Made by a program: the position numbers and the translations under genes. From Henriciella algicola (GTDB lineage: Bacteria > Pseudomonadota > Alphaproteobacteria > Caulobacterales > Hyphomonadaceae): DNA of 64,000 nt. Below the pieces are notes generated by a model, which saw nothing but the letters and a program-made list of their open reading frames with translations, was not told the DNA's origin and ran no database searches. The stretch lies in NCBI RefSeq assembly GCF_003576245.1, contig NZ_QWGA01000003.1, positions 62,001 through 126,000 of the forward strand, in the 5' to 3' direction. This document shows, piece by piece, positions 25,898 through 33,060 of the stretch (positions are counted from its first letter, which is position 1; the number at the start of each line of letters is the position of its first letter).

Positions 25898-26641
25898 ATG
25901 CCATATGCCGATTATCAGACACGTCTGAGACAGCCCGTTGAGGAGCGGCTTGCCCGCCTCAATGGTGAGCTGCGTCACGCGTCCGCAACCACAATCCTGC
26001 GCGCCTCGCTGGTGCGAGAGTGGGCTGGCAAGCTGACCTATGTGTCGAGTTTCGGCGCTGAGAGCGCTGTGATGCTGTCGCTCATTGCTGATGTCGATCC
26101 GGACTTCCCGATCGTCTTCCTCGAGACCGGCCTGCATTTCCCGCAGACGCTGGACTATAAGGATGAGCTGATCGACCGGCTGGGCCTGACCAATGTGCAG
26201 GAAATCAAGCCGAACGAGACCGAGCGCAAGATCATCGACCCGAAGGACCGCCTCTGGCAGACCGATCCGGACGCCTGTTGTTCGCTGCGCAAGGTGCGCC
26301 CGCTTGAGCCTGCGCTCGAAGGCTTTGATGCTTGGATTACCGGCCGCAAGCGCTTTCATGGCGGCGCCCGTATGAGCCTGCCTGTGTTTGAGCATGCCAA
26401 TGGCCGCTACAAGGTGAACCCGCTGGCAAGCTGGACGCAGGAAGATGTCGACCGCTATTTCGTGCAGCGTAACCTGCCGAAGCACCCGCTGGTGTCACAG
26501 GGCTATCCGTCGATTGGCTGCTGGCCTTGCACGCGCCCTGCAGAAGACCCGTCGGATGTCCGTTCTGGCCGCTGGGCCGGTATGGCCAAGACGGAATGCG
26601 GCCTTCACGTCGAAAAGGCAGAGCGTCCGCGCGTCTTCTGA
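25898..26641 (+). CDS. cysH: Adenylyl-sulfate (APS) reductase, iron-sulfur type
   Basis: 247 residues from ATG 25898 with TTAAAGG upstream; the frame opens at 25844. It reduces activated sulfate to sulfite, the substrate of CysI. Seen are the substrate loop YVSSFGAESAVML, the Arg motif KRFHGGARMSLPVFE, two cysteine pairs (DACCSLRKVRPL and GCWPCTRP), and the C-terminal ECGLH redox cysteine. Two CC/C-x2-C pairs bind a [4Fe-4S] cluster and mark the APS-specific plant/bacterial type rather than the PAPS-specific E. coli enzyme. No ATP sulfurylase gene lies in the window. It is the last gene of the operon. Confidence 0.93.
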   Translation: MPYADYQTRLRQPVEERLARLNGELRHASATTILRASLVREWAGKLTYVSSFGAESAVMLSLIADVDPDFPIVFLETGLHFPQTLDYKDELIDRLGLTNVQEIKPNETERKIIDPKDRLWQTDPDACCSLRKVRPLEPALEGFDAWITGRKRFHGGARMSLPVFEHANGRYKVNPLASWTQEDVDRYFVQRNLPKHPLVSQGYPSIGCWPCTRPAEDPSDVRSGRWAGMAKTECGLHVEKAERPRVF

Positions 26642-26649
26642 TCCAGTTC

Positions 26650-26675
26650 GAATTATTATTGAAATTCGATAATTC
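26650..26675. promoter_or_regulatory. AT-rich inverted repeat upstream of the GPP34 gene
   Basis: GAATTAT and ATAATTC form 7-bp arms with a 12-base spacer, starting 8 bases after the cysH stop. It may be an operator or a weak terminator. Confidence 0.35.
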
Positions 26676-26685
26676 TCTTCCCATC

Positions 26686-26700
26686 TCTCTGTTACAGAGA
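26686..26700. promoter_or_regulatory. Perfect short palindrome upstream of the GPP34 gene
   Basis: TCTCTGT-T-ACAGAGA is a perfect 15-base inverted repeat about 20 bases before the ATG at 26721, a typical repressor position. The cognate regulator is unknown. Confidence 0.4.
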
Positions 26701-26720
26701 CGATAGGGAGAGAATTACAA

Positions 26721-27392
26721 ATGACGCTGACGATTGCTGAAGGCCTGGTGCTTCTGTCGCTCAAGAATGAGACGGGCGAGAAAAGCGGGCAATTCGTTGA
26801 GTTCGGCCTGGCGGGTAGCGCCATGGCAGAACTTATCCTGCGGGGGCGAATAGCCCTTGATACTGTGAAACAGAAGAAGCTGTCAGTGATCGACGCCGCA
26901 CCGACGGGAGACGTCTTCCTCGATTCATGCCTGGAAACGCTCGCAAAGCGCGCAGATGGCCGGTCGGTAAAGTCGGCTGTCAGCAAGCTTGCCAACAAGT
27001 CTAAACTGTTTCGCACGCAGGCGCAGGCGCTTGTCGACAAGGGTATCCTTCGTGCGGACCCACAATCCTTCCTGTTCTTCAACTGGACACGGTATCCCGA
27101 GGCAGAGCCAGAGGCTGAAGTGAAACTGATCCGTCACCTTGAAGCGGTGATGTTCGAGGGCAAGCCACCTGAGGCCGAAGACTGCGTGATCATCGCACTT
27201 GGCGAGAAGACGGGCCTGTTGAGAAAGAATTTCGCGAAACAGGAGCTGAAAGCTCACAAGGACCGCATCAAGGAGATCGCAAAAGGCAGCATGCCCTCTA
27301 CCAAAGCGACCATTCAGGCCATTGAAGCGGTTCAAGCTGCTCTGGTGGCTTCGATTGCGGCAGCTTCAGCAGGTAGTGCGTCCGTAAGCTGA
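26721..27392 (+). CDS. GPP34 family protein (bacterial GOLPH3-like)
   Basis: 223 residues. The N-terminus TLTIAEGLVLLSLKNETGEK and the block GSAMAELILRGRIALD are the conserved start of the GPP34/GOLPH3 domain. Eukaryotic members bind phosphatidylinositol 4-phosphate on the Golgi. Bacterial members are poorly studied and common in actinobacteria and some proteobacteria. A helical middle part (KAVSKLANK-like) and a long Ala-rich C-terminal helix complete it. Two palindromes precede it. GAGAGAATTAC in front of ATG supplies a ribosome site. A membrane-lipid role is inferred from the family only. Confidence 0.8.
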   Translation: MTLTIAEGLVLLSLKNETGEKSGQFVEFGLAGSAMAELILRGRIALDTVKQKKLSVIDAAPTGDVFLDSCLETLAKRADGRSVKSAVSKLANKSKLFRTQAQALVDKGILRADPQSFLFFNWTRYPEAEPEAEVKLIRHLEAVMFEGKPPEAEDCVIIALGEKTGLLRKNFAKQELKAHKDRIKEIAKGSMPSTKATIQAIEAVQAALVASIAAASAGSASVS

Positions 27393-27486
27393 TACCGGCC
27401 CACCTGCAGCATCAATTGCAGTTCGCATGGAACCTTTTGTGGCTCCCTTCAAATTTCTGCCAAATTCTTTTGGCAAGTTGGGAACC

Positions 27487-28116
27487 ATGAAAGCACTTAT
27501 CCGTTCCTTCCTGTTATCGCTTGCGGCCGTCACCCTCGCCGGGACCGCCGCTTTCGCCAAAACGCCAACTGACGCCATGGGCCCTGAGCTCTGGTCCGAA
27601 GCCATGGCAGCACGTGCTGTGCATGCCAATGCGGTGAAGAATGACCGGTATATGGTTGTGATCGACTATCGTCGTCACTCCAGCGAGCCGCGCTTTTTCC
27701 TGATCGACATGGAATCGATGACGGCGGACGAGTATCTGGTCTCCCACGGCCAAGGCTCCGACAGCGATCATGACGGCATCGCCGACACCTTCTCGAACAT
27801 TTCCGGCTCGAAGATGACCTCGCTCGGCACCTTCGTCACGGCGGAAACCTATTACGGCAAGCACGGCTTGTCGCTACGTCTGGATGGTCTGGATGAGGCC
27901 AATTCGCTCGCCCGTGACCGCGCCATCGTCATTCACGGCGCCGACTATGTTTATGGCGGCGGCAAGAAGATTGGACGCAGCTGGGGTTGCCCCGCACTCG
28001 AGCGTGCTGTCGCCGAAGAGATGATCCCACGTATCGCTGAAGGCACGCTGATCTATACCCGCGGCCCTGAGCTCGACGCCAAGCTATACGCCCAGATTGT
28101 CAATCAGGCGGGTTGA
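27487..28116 (+). CDS. L,D-transpeptidase-fold (YkuD-related) secreted protein
   Basis: 209 residues from ATG 27487 (TGGGAA upstream). A signal peptide ends AFA-K at about residue 20. The catalytic-domain features are IVIHGADYVYGGGKK and GRSWGCPALERAV, where Cys168 sits in the S-x-G-C-P motif of murein L,D-transpeptidase catalytic-domain proteins (YkuD_2 type), with His in IHG. Such enzymes form or trim cross-links in the periplasmic peptidoglycan. The reading frame ends inside the panC gene on the other strand (33-base tail-to-tail overlap). Confidence 0.85.
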   Translation: MKALIRSFLLSLAAVTLAGTAAFAKTPTDAMGPELWSEAMAARAVHANAVKNDRYMVVIDYRRHSSEPRFFLIDMESMTADEYLVSHGQGSDSDHDGIADTFSNISGSKMTSLGTFVTAETYYGKHGLSLRLDGLDEANSLARDRAIVIHGADYVYGGGKKIGRSWGCPALERAVAEEMIPRIAEGTLIYTRGPELDAKLYAQIVNQAG

Positions 28117-28941
28117 TCCCATCCAGGCTGCTGCGAGGAGGCGGCAGTCCTGTCCGGCCTCCATCGGACCGTCGGGAAGATCCTGCAATGTGACCGGATC
28201 GACCGCGCTGACATAATCAAGCTTTGAGAAGCCCGCCGCCAGAATGGTGCCGCGGGCTTCCTTAATGGCGTCCTCAACAGGACATCCAATCCGTAGCCGA
28301 CAGGCCGCACGGTGCAGCGCCGAGAAGATAGCATTGGCGCGGCGGCGCTCTTCCTCGCTGAGATAGGCATTGCGGGAGGACTGGGCGAGGCCGTCTTCAT
28401 CGCGCCAGGTCGTGCCACCGATGATCTCAATCGCAAAGCCAAGATCACGCACCATTCGCTTGATGATCTGGAGTTGCTGATAGTCCTTCTCGCCAAAGAC
28501 AGCGACGTCCGGGCGAACATGGATGAAGAGCCGGGCCACCACGGTCGCAACGCCATAGAAGAAGTGCGGGCGGTAGATACCGTCCAGAAGGTCGGACATC
28601 TCCTCAACCCGGACATTGGTGAGGGAGCCTTCGGGGTACATCTCCTCAACGCTTGGGCAGTAGACGAGATTACACCCCGCCCCGCTGAGCCGGGCAACGT
28701 CGCCCTCTTCATTACGGGGATAGCGGTCGAGGTCTTCGCCCGGCGCGAACTGGGTCGGATTGACGAAAATGCTGGCCACGACGAAATCGGCATTTTCCCT
28801 GGCTTTCGTCACCAGTGAGATGTGACCGTCATGCAGGGCGCCCATGGTCGGGACAAAACCCACACGCTGTCCTGACTTGTGGACCGCTGAAATCTCACGC
28901 TGCAAATCGGCGCGAGTCCTGACAATCTTTGCCTGCTGCAT
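28084..28941 (-). CDS. panC: Pantothenate synthetase
   Basis: PanC condenses pantoate and beta-alanine with ATP, the last step to vitamin B5. The 285-residue protein starts at ATG 28941; a GTG two codons earlier is also possible. Conserved blocks: VGFVPTMGALHDGHISLV (HIGH-like), SIFVNPTQFAPGEDLDRYPR, VFGEKDYQQLQIIKRMV, and SSRNAYLSEEER. The loop usually written RPGHFxGVATVV reads RPHFFYGVATVV here, so the central Gly-His is shifted to His-Phe. The C-terminus is complete (STRLIDNLGV). The gene overlaps the convergent transpeptidase gene by 33 bases. No panB is adjacent. Confidence 0.93.
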   Translation of the reverse strand: MQQAKIVRTRADLQREISAVHKSGQRVGFVPTMGALHDGHISLVTKARENADFVVASIFVNPTQFAPGEDLDRYPRNEEGDVARLSGAGCNLVYCPSVEEMYPEGSLTNVRVEEMSDLLDGIYRPHFFYGVATVVARLFIHVRPDVAVFGEKDYQQLQIIKRMVRDLGFAIEIIGGTTWRDEDGLAQSSRNAYLSEEERRRANAIFSALHRAACRLRIGCPVEDAIKEARGTILAAGFSKLDYVSAVDPVTLQDLPDGPMEAGQDCRLLAAAWMGSTRLIDNLGV

Positions 28942-29015
28942 GCTCACTTGGAGAAGTCTCCGAATTCTGGTTTCCTCAACGAGGTATTAACCAATTAGGC
29001 CGATTTGTTCACTTT

Positions 29016-29444
29016 ATGAGAAAGTCCGATATGTCTCTCTTGCAAACGTTTCTGGCCCGCGCGGCCCTGCCGTTCAAACTAAAAAGACCGCTGGTCAACC
29101 TCGGTGAACGCAGGCCCTCCATGAGCACGAGCCATGGTCATGACGACTGGCTTTTCGAAGACGAGCGCCCTGTTGTCGGCAAGACGGACGTGTTTTCACG
29201 TCTGACCGCGTCGCTCTGCAGGCTCCGCAACTGTCTCGTGGATATCGCAAACGCAGCACCGATCATCGAAGTGCGCCCATCTCATTACCGGGTCGAATTC
29301 TCCGACCATTGCGGTCTTGAGGATGATGTCATGTTTGATGACGAGCTGTTCGATCGCCCGACAGCCTACCGTCCAGAACGCAGCGAGCCGACATGGCTGG
29401 ACAATATTTTGTTTGACCGATCTGCCGGTCTCGCGCCTGCCTGA
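29016..29444 (+). CDS. Hypothetical protein upstream of mipZ
   Basis: 142 residues if started at ATG 29016; ATG 29031 (MSLLQTFL) is an alternative, and the open frame reaches back to 28929. No signal peptide is evident. A basic start (ARAALPFKLKRPLVNLGERR) is followed by a polar, acidic body (LEDDVMFDDELFDRP). I recognise no family. It sits 53 bases before mipZ in the same direction, and TTAACCA at 28988 resembles a CtrA half site. Whether it is translated is uncertain. Confidence 0.45.
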   Translation: MRKSDMSLLQTFLARAALPFKLKRPLVNLGERRPSMSTSHGHDDWLFEDERPVVGKTDVFSRLTASLCRLRNCLVDIANAAPIIEVRPSHYRVEFSDHCGLEDDVMFDDELFDRPTAYRPERSEPTWLDNILFDRSAGLAPA

Positions 29445-29497
29445 CAGGCTGCGTCGCCGGCGATCTAATACAATTGGGCAATCTGGAAGGGGCTGTA

Positions 29498-30394
29498 ATG
29501 GCTGCTGATGGCTTCGGGTCCATTGGATCCGCGCATACGGACGGCGCGCACATGAGTGATGCGCCGTCGCGTCCCTGCCGAATCATCACGATCGGCAATG
29601 AGAAAGGCGGCGCGGGCAAGTCCACTGTCGCAATGCATCTTTGTATCGCCCTGCTGCGTCAGGGCAAAAGGGTCGGCGCGATCGACCTGGATGTGCGCCA
29701 GCGCTCTTTCACCCGCTATCTCGAAAACCGCTATCGCTGGATTGAGACAACAAGCTCCAGGCTGCCCATGCCGGACATGATCCGCGTGGATGCGAGCACA
29801 GAGCGAAGCCTGGATGAGGCCGAAGCCGAGGAAGCGGGCCGTCTTGAAGACGCGCTGCAGCGCCTGGCGACGGTCTGCGACGTAATCATTATCGATGCGC
29901 CCGGCAGTGACACTTTCCTGTCGCGCCTTGCGCACGAGAAAGCGGACACGCTGATCACGCCACTCAATGACAGCTTTGTCGATTTCGACCTTCTGGGCGA
30001 TGTGAACCCGCAGACGCTGCAGGTCCTGCGCCCGAGCTTCTATTCGGAAATGGTCTGGTCCTGCCGCAAGGCACGCGCCATGGCGGGCAAGCGCCCCGTC
30101 GACTGGATCGTCATGCGCAACCGCACCTCACCGCTCGAAGCACGCAACAAGCAGAAGGTCGGCGAAGCGATGGACAATCTGTCCAAGCGGGTTGGCTTTC
30201 GAATTGCGCCGGGCCTGTCCGAACGCGTCATCTACCGCGAGCTTTTCCCAGCCGGTCTCACCCTGCTCGACCTCACCGAGAAGGGATCGAACTTCGCTTT
30301 TACGATGAGCCATGTTGCCGCCCGCCAAGAGCTGCGCGAACTGGTCCTGATGCTGAAGCTGCCTGAGCTTGCAGACGCCGATCTCGTTATCTGA
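29498..30394 (+). CDS. mipZ: MipZ-type ParA-family ATPase, division-site regulator
   Basis: 298 residues from ATG 29498, with GGAAGGGG upstream; ATG 29552 (MSDAPSRP) is the start that would match Caulobacter MipZ length. The deviant Walker A is TIGNEKGGAGKSTVAMHL (Lys36 and Lys41). MipZ-specific text follows: IDLDVRQRSFTRYLENR, TPLNDSFVDFDLLGDVNP, RNRTSPLEARNKQK, and KRVGFRIAPGLSERVIYREL. In Caulobacter, MipZ forms a gradient from ParB at the poles and blocks FtsZ assembly away from midcell. Plain ParA lacks the FVDFDLLG and YRELFPAGLTLLDL stretches. A strong terminator follows. The call is firm. Confidence 0.93.
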   Translation: MAADGFGSIGSAHTDGAHMSDAPSRPCRIITIGNEKGGAGKSTVAMHLCIALLRQGKRVGAIDLDVRQRSFTRYLENRYRWIETTSSRLPMPDMIRVDASTERSLDEAEAEEAGRLEDALQRLATVCDVIIIDAPGSDTFLSRLAHEKADTLITPLNDSFVDFDLLGDVNPQTLQVLRPSFYSEMVWSCRKARAMAGKRPVDWIVMRNRTSPLEARNKQKVGEAMDNLSKRVGFRIAPGLSERVIYRELFPAGLTLLDLTEKGSNFAFTMSHVAARQELRELVLMLKLPELADADLVI

Positions 30395-30415
30395 GAAAGC
30401 GCCAGCTGTTAAAAC

Positions 30416-30448
30416 AAAGCCCCGGCCGAGATGATCGGCCGGGGCTTT
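30416..30448 (+). terminator. Terminator after mipZ
   Basis: AAAGCCCCGGCCGA (30416-30429) pairs perfectly with TCGGCCGGGGCTTT (30435-30448), and the T-run continues to 30450. It may also serve the convergent carboxypeptidase gene. Confidence 0.88.
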
Positions 30449-30482
30449 TTACTGAACTCTACAAAACTGGTCTGGCGTGGCC

Positions 30483-31463
30483 CTAGCGCGGCGCAACGCG
30501 CAGCGGCGTGCTCTCGTCGCCTTCGCCAATCGTGGCCGGGGTGAAGACTTCACCGTTCAGCATCGGCATGGCCGCGGCGTTGATATTGCCCGGGCGCTGG
30601 ATGTTGTTGATGGCGTAGCTCGCGAGTGCCGTGTCCGGCAGACGCGGCGTCTCAAATGTGTTGAAGGCGGCCTCAATAAGATCAGAGACATGCTGATTGC
30701 GCGAGAGCGAGGAAGACCCGCCAAACATGATGGCGATCACACGGCGACCATCGCGGCGCGCAGACGACATGAGGTTGAAGCCCGATGCACGGGTGTAACC
30801 GGTCTTGATCCCGTCAACGCCATCGACCGAGCGAAGCAGCGCATTGTGATTAGGGTATTTCTGCGAGCCCCACTGGAAGCTGTCGGTGGAGAAATAGTGG
30901 TAGTAGCCCGAATGATCCTCAAGCAGGCGTTCTGCGAGGATAGCCATGTCGCGTGCGGTCGACATTTGCGCGGCATCCGGCAGGCCCGACGCATTGCGAA
31001 AGGTGGTGCGGGTCATACCGAAAGAGCGCGCCTTTGCGGTCATCAGCGTGGCGAAGCGCGACTCAGAAGAACCAAGGCGCTCTGCGATCACAACGGCCAC
31101 ATCATTGGCAGACTTCGTGACCAGCGCGCGGATCGCATCGCGGACGGTGATGGTGGAGCCTGCGCGAAGGCGAAGGTTGGAAGGGGGCTGCGAGGCAGCT
31201 GCGCGAGACACCGGAAGCTCTTCCTGCAGGGTGATCTCGCCAGCCTTTAGCGCATCGAACACCATGTAGAGCGTCATGGCCTTGGTGAGGGAGGCAGGAT
31301 AGCGCAGCGCGTCTGCGTTTCGCGCATGAAGCACTTCGTGGGTATCAGCATCGACAACGATGGACGCGTATTTCTCAGCCTGTGCGAACTGGGCAGGCAT
31401 GAGACTTATGGCGAGCACACCCAAAGTGACACGCGCAAGTCGTCCAATGAAACCGAGCTTCAT
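30483..31463 (-). CDS. D-alanyl-D-alanine carboxypeptidase (S11 family penicillin-binding protein)
   Basis: 326 residues. A signal peptide ends AQA-E at about residue 29. The three active-site motifs of S11 enzymes are in order: SLTK (Ser58, Lys61), SAN (118-120) and KTG (220-222, within GIKTGYTRASG). It trims the terminal D-Ala from peptidoglycan pentapeptides in the periplasm. The C-terminal extension after residue 270 is short, lacking the full PBP5 C-terminal domain and the membrane-anchoring amphipathic helix, so the protein is probably soluble in the periplasm. It ends next to the mipZ terminator and is divergent from the phasin gene. Confidence 0.92.
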   Translation of the reverse strand: MKLGFIGRLARVTLGVLAISLMPAQFAQAEKYASIVVDADTHEVLHARNADALRYPASLTKAMTLYMVFDALKAGEITLQEELPVSRAAASQPPSNLRLRAGSTITVRDAIRALVTKSANDVAVVIAERLGSSESRFATLMTAKARSFGMTRTTFRNASGLPDAAQMSTARDMAILAERLLEDHSGYYHYFSTDSFQWGSQKYPNHNALLRSVDGVDGIKTGYTRASGFNLMSSARRDGRRVIAIMFGGSSSLSRNQHVSDLIEAAFNTFETPRLPDTALASYAINNIQRPGNINAAAMPMLNGEVFTPATIGEGDESTPLRVAPR

Positions 31464-31588
31464 ATGATCCCTCCGTGAATTGATGCAGTCCCCACTGCCG
31501 GGGAGACACTAGAATGATAGAAATCAGTTATCCAGCAGTTAACCGCATGACGCGATCTGTTAACTCGCAATTCCCGTGCCAGGCGTAA

Positions 31589-31609
31589 TTTTTGTGCACC
31601 GCACAAAAA
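31589..31609. promoter_or_regulatory. PhaR-like palindrome upstream of the phasin gene
   Basis: TTTTTGTGC and GCACAAAAA are perfect 9-bp arms around ACC. The core TGC-N3-GCA is the pattern bound by PhaR repressors upstream of phasin genes in other alphaproteobacteria. It lies just before the -35 element of the phasin promoter. Confidence 0.5.
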
Positions 31610-31613
31610 GATG

Positions 31614-31642
31614 TTGCAAGTGCGAAGCGCCTCGACTATATA
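31614..31642 (+). promoter_or_regulatory. Sigma70-type promoter of the phasin gene
   Basis: TTGCAA (31614-31619) and TATATA (31637-31642) are separated by 17 bases, a close match to the housekeeping consensus. The phasin start is 25 bases beyond the -10 element. Confidence 0.65.
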
Positions 31643-31666
31643 GGATGCATAGAAGGAGATTTCTTC

Positions 31667-32080
31667 ATGGCTAAGACCGACACCTACTCTTTTGGCACGT
31701 TTGATCCTCAGACTTTCGTCAAGGCATTCCCTTTTGGCGATATGAGCAAGGACGCGATGTCCGCAGGCACGGAAAGCGCAAAAGCTTCCGTGAAAAGCTT
31801 TCAGGATGCTAGCGCCGCCGTTATGCGTCAGGCCCAGGACCGCATGAGCATGACGGTCGAAACCAGCAAGACGCTGGCTGGTGTTACTTCGATGGAAGAA
31901 GCACTGGAAATCCAGTCGAACTATATGCGCACCGCAATGAAAGCGCATCTCGACGGCCTCACCGAGCTGGCTGACATTTACAGCTCCGCGATGAAAGACT
32001 GCTTCCAGCCTTTCGCTGGTTACATGCAGACCGCAACGACCGAGACCAAGGAAGCTGCTTCCAAGGCAAAAGCTTCCTAA
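31667..32080 (+). CDS. Phasin family protein
   Basis: 137 residues from ATG 31667, behind the near-ideal ribosome site AGAAGGAGAT. Phasins coat polyhydroxyalkanoate granules in the cytoplasm. The protein is one amphipathic helical domain with the phasin pattern ASVKSFQDASAAVMRQAQ, SMEEALEIQSNYMRTAM and KAHLDGLTELADIYSSAM, and an Ala/Lys-rich tail. A strong promoter, a PhaR-like palindrome and a strong terminator bracket the gene, as expected for an abundant, inducible protein. No PHA synthase lies within the window. Confidence 0.9.
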   Translation: MAKTDTYSFGTFDPQTFVKAFPFGDMSKDAMSAGTESAKASVKSFQDASAAVMRQAQDRMSMTVETSKTLAGVTSMEEALEIQSNYMRTAMKAHLDGLTELADIYSSAMKDCFQPFAGYMQTATTETKEAASKAKAS

Positions 32081-32115
32081 TGGGGCTGCCTGAAAATCAG
32101 GCATTCGGAATATCG

Positions 32116-32145
32116 AAAGGCCAGCTGCGACCGCAGCTGGCCTTT
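32116..32145 (+). terminator. Terminator after the phasin gene
   Basis: AAAGGCCAGCTGCG (32116-32129) pairs perfectly with CGCAGCTGGCCTTT (32132-32145), followed by further T residues (TTCGTT). Confidence 0.88.
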
Positions 32146-32207
32146 TTCGTTCCGGCTGCTGCAACTTGTCCCGTGCATGCCCCCGGACCGAGACCTATAT
32201 TTTCATT

Positions 32208-32624
32208 ATGAGCAAAACTGTCTCCTTTGAAACGCTGGTGCGGCCCGACACGCCGAACACTTATCTCGTGCTGCCGGCTGGTTTGAACTCGACAGCTGAG
32301 GCCGATAAAAGCTCGCCTGTATTCGGTGAGCCGGCTGAAGCGCTTTATCAGCGCCTGAAGATGCTGGCGGGTACCAAGGACGGTTGGACCATCGCAGCCC
32401 AGGACGATGAAAAGATGCAGCTCGAAATCGTCGCGACGACCAAGCTGCTGAAATTCAAGGACGATGTGTCGGTGCGCGTTTGCCCGTCCACGGACGGCAC
32501 GCAGACCAGCGAACTGGCCGTCTATTCACGCTCCCGTCTCGGAAAGTACGACTTCAAGGCCAACCAGAAGCGCGTCCATTCGCTGCTTTCGGAGTTGAAA
32601 GGAAATGCGGCAGCTACAGCTTGA
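32208..32624 (+). CDS. DUF1499 family protein
   Basis: 138 residues from ATG 32208 (MSKTVSFETLVRPDTPN); the frame is open from 32166. The family marks are RPDTPNTYLVLPAG, then EIVATTKLLKFKDDVSVRV, and the closing VYSRSRLGKYDFKANQKRVH. DUF1499 proteins are short, soluble or lipid-anchored, and of unknown role. This copy has no signal peptide. It is followed by clpS after 52 bases, probably by chance. Confidence 0.8.
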   Translation: MSKTVSFETLVRPDTPNTYLVLPAGLNSTAEADKSSPVFGEPAEALYQRLKMLAGTKDGWTIAAQDDEKMQLEIVATTKLLKFKDDVSVRVCPSTDGTQTSELAVYSRSRLGKYDFKANQKRVHSLLSELKGNAAATA

Positions 32625-32676
32625 TCAGTAGAGCAGAACGTATCAGGCTGAAATTGCCAGCAAGCCAACCTATGTC

Positions 32677-33054
32677 ATGATCATGGCCGCAAACGACTAC
32701 AGACCAACACTCTCAGATCCGGACGACCCGACAGGGCCCGGCCGAACCGATGATACGGACGGAACCGGCGTCGTCACCGAGACGCGGGTGAAGACAAAAA
32801 AACCAAGCATGTACCGGGTACTGCTTCTGAATGACGACTACACGCCGATGGAGTTTGTCGTCTTCGTTCTGGAGCAATTCTTCAACAAGAGCCCGGAACA
32901 GGCGACTCGGATTATGCTGCATGTACACCAGAAGGGTGTGGGGGTTTGCGGCGTATACACTTTCGAGGTCGCCGAAACCAAGGTTGCCCAGGTCATGGAT
33001 CTGGCGCGGCGCAACGAACATCCTCTGCAATGCACGATGGAAAAAGAGGATTAA
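32677..33054 (+). CDS. clpS: ATP-dependent Clp protease adapter protein ClpS
   Basis: ClpS delivers proteins with bulky N-terminal residues (N-degrons) to the ClpAP protease. The 125-residue protein has a disordered N-terminal extension (about 1-40, Asp/Thr/Pro-rich) and then the ClpS fold: [20 protein letters not shown], with the Asn-Asp pair that binds the N-degron amino group, [20 protein letters not shown], and a C-terminal [12 protein letters not shown]. The gene is 6 bases from clpA, the usual pairing. Start ATG 32677 and ATG 32683 are both possible. Confidence 0.96.
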   Translation: MIMAANDYRPTLSDPDDPTGPGRTDDTDGTGVVTETRVKTKKPSMYRVLLLNDDYTPMEFVVFVLEQFFNKSPEQATRIMLHVHQKGVGVCGVYTFEVAETKVAQVMDLARRNEHPLQCTMEKED

Positions 33055-33060
33055 AGCTAG

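Noticed and set aside
31528-31542. CtrA site between the carboxypeptidase and phasin genes
   Set aside because: TTAT-N7-TTAA is one mismatch from TTAA-N7-TTAA, but a single imperfect site is too common by chance to call.
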